Source of the DNA: Eretmocerus hayati
Lineage: Eukaryota; Arthropoda; Insecta; Hymenoptera; Aphelinidae
Length of the DNA stretch: 64,000 bases
Direction: 5' to 3'
Assembly: GCA_029851415.1 (NCBI GenBank)
Contig: CM056744.1
Span: forward strand, 118,452,838 to 118,516,837
Shown: one piece after another, positions 62,946 through 64,000 of the stretch
Layout of the letters: each line of letters starts with the position of its first letter
Position numbering within the stretch: position 1 is the first letter of the stretch
The notes under the pieces: generated by a model
What the model saw: the letters and a program-made list of their open reading frames with translations, nothing else
Databases searched by the model: none
Told to the model about the DNA's origin: nothing
Translations under genes and position numbers: made by a program

Positions 62946-64000
62946 CTGGAACAAATGAAAGATAAGAAGACCATGTCCTATGTTCAGAAGTGGAAAAAGC
63001 TCCCGTGAATTCTGAAGAGTACAGACGTGCTGAAGATAATTCGTACTCAAGAGTAAGAGCAACAAGGCATAACCATTCTTGTATCGAATTGAGATATATC
63101 GATTCAGGATTTATTGATTTATCAGATGAATCGATCCTTCAACTTGAATTCTCGTAATTTCCTCGAAATCCTACCAACCCAGCAAAAATATATGACTCGG
63201 TTCTTCAAATAATAATTACAACGGAATCTTATTCTATGGTTAGCAATTTATACATTCGTTATTAACCTCCCAGGTTCGATATCTATCACCATTAAACAAC
63301 AACAGTTAAATTCATCTTGAGAGGAGTTCATCTTTTTTAAAGATTGAATCCGAGAATTTTCTCATCATATTAATCAATTATTATGCTCTAGAAGGTGAGT
63401 GATCAAGATGATCACTTAACTTGTATGATACAATTTCATCTATCCTATAAAATTTACAATTTATTACTCTTTGACTGCTAAATAATACGGCAAATAACAT
63501 TCAATTATTTCTTTATCTTTCGATGTATTAAGCTTAACTCTGGACGGAACGATTTTCTATGGAGTACATTGTGAAAAGGACACATTCGAATGCAATGAAC
63601 ATTTTCTCGTGACTATTATCTTTCGCTTCAGGATTACGCTAGAACGGGATGGAAGTTTATCTAGCCACGCGGGACAAGTTATATAATTACCCTCCTCGTG
63701 CTGTACAGCTTAAGTAATCTAATTATACTCAAACGAGTGAGACAGAGTTATACTTGTCAACATCTCGTTTCGGTTGGCAGTTTCGTGGTTGTTAACGTAA
63801 TTATAGATGCAAGTGAATATGATAATGGCTATGATCAGTTATTAAGTCTCATATCATACAGTCATCGCATTATAATATCAACACACGCTAAATCAGTCAT
63901 AGAAAAATAGATAACAAAAATATACTTATGCCTACTAGTTGAGATATTATCTCGTTAAATCTTCAAAAATAGGGTTAACTATCCCTTCTTAAATGCAGCT
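62946..64000. other. No gene seen to the window end
   Basis: Very AT-rich. The frame at 63698-63910 has no domain or splice context. Confidence 0.5.

Overview
This window is animal nuclear DNA from an insect. It is AT-rich, its genes are split by GT/AG introns, and it is crowded with short inverted-repeat transposable elements. A long ankyrin gene with an F-box/PRANC-like tail would fit a hymenopteran, but that is inference and the species cannot be named from the sequence. I see no rRNA, CRISPR array or bacterial operon.

The dominant structural fact is an assembly feature. Positions 8575-25972 and 26073-43470 (17,398 bases each, offset 17,498) appear identical, and a run of 100 N (25973-26072) sits exactly between them. 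The first copy ends at the gap and the second begins at it. This is what two overlapping contigs look like when placed side by side without merging. The real locus is therefore probably about 46.5 kb.

Three genes can be reconstructed at exon level. (1) A minus-strand ankyrin-repeat gene has a large exon at 4252-7009, a phase-compatible first coding exon at 9097-9176, and a C-terminal tail (4007-4255) shifted out of frame at an eight-base homopolymer. (2) A plus-strand, five-exon, secreted alpha-carbonic-anhydrase-related protein lies at 11689-14860 and again at 29187-32358. It encodes 282 residues and all three zinc-binding histidines are replaced. A broken paralogous exon lies at 82-220. (3) A minus-strand, seven-exon tetraspanin lies at 48175-41360; its last two exons recur as orphans at 25254-23862. 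The ankyrin gene is complete only across copy A and the tetraspanin only across copy B, which is the outcome expected of an unmerged overlap.

The rest is mostly non-coding. It holds at least a dozen inverted-repeat elements: a 1.55 kb hairpin inside the ankyrin intron, a 0.67 kb hairpin, TA-flanked CCCT...AGGG elements, a pogo/Tigger-like element, a TTAA-flanked fold-back element, a three-member GTATTCTAAATTTTGCGG-type family, and elements with perfect 20-base palindromes. A 426-base insertion with a 13-base target-site duplication carries a hammerhead-ribozyme-like core in each inverted arm, as expected for a Penelope-like retroelement relic. From 48.2 to 64 kb I find no complete gene, only elements, two possible TATA boxes and one candidate terminal exon near the right end.
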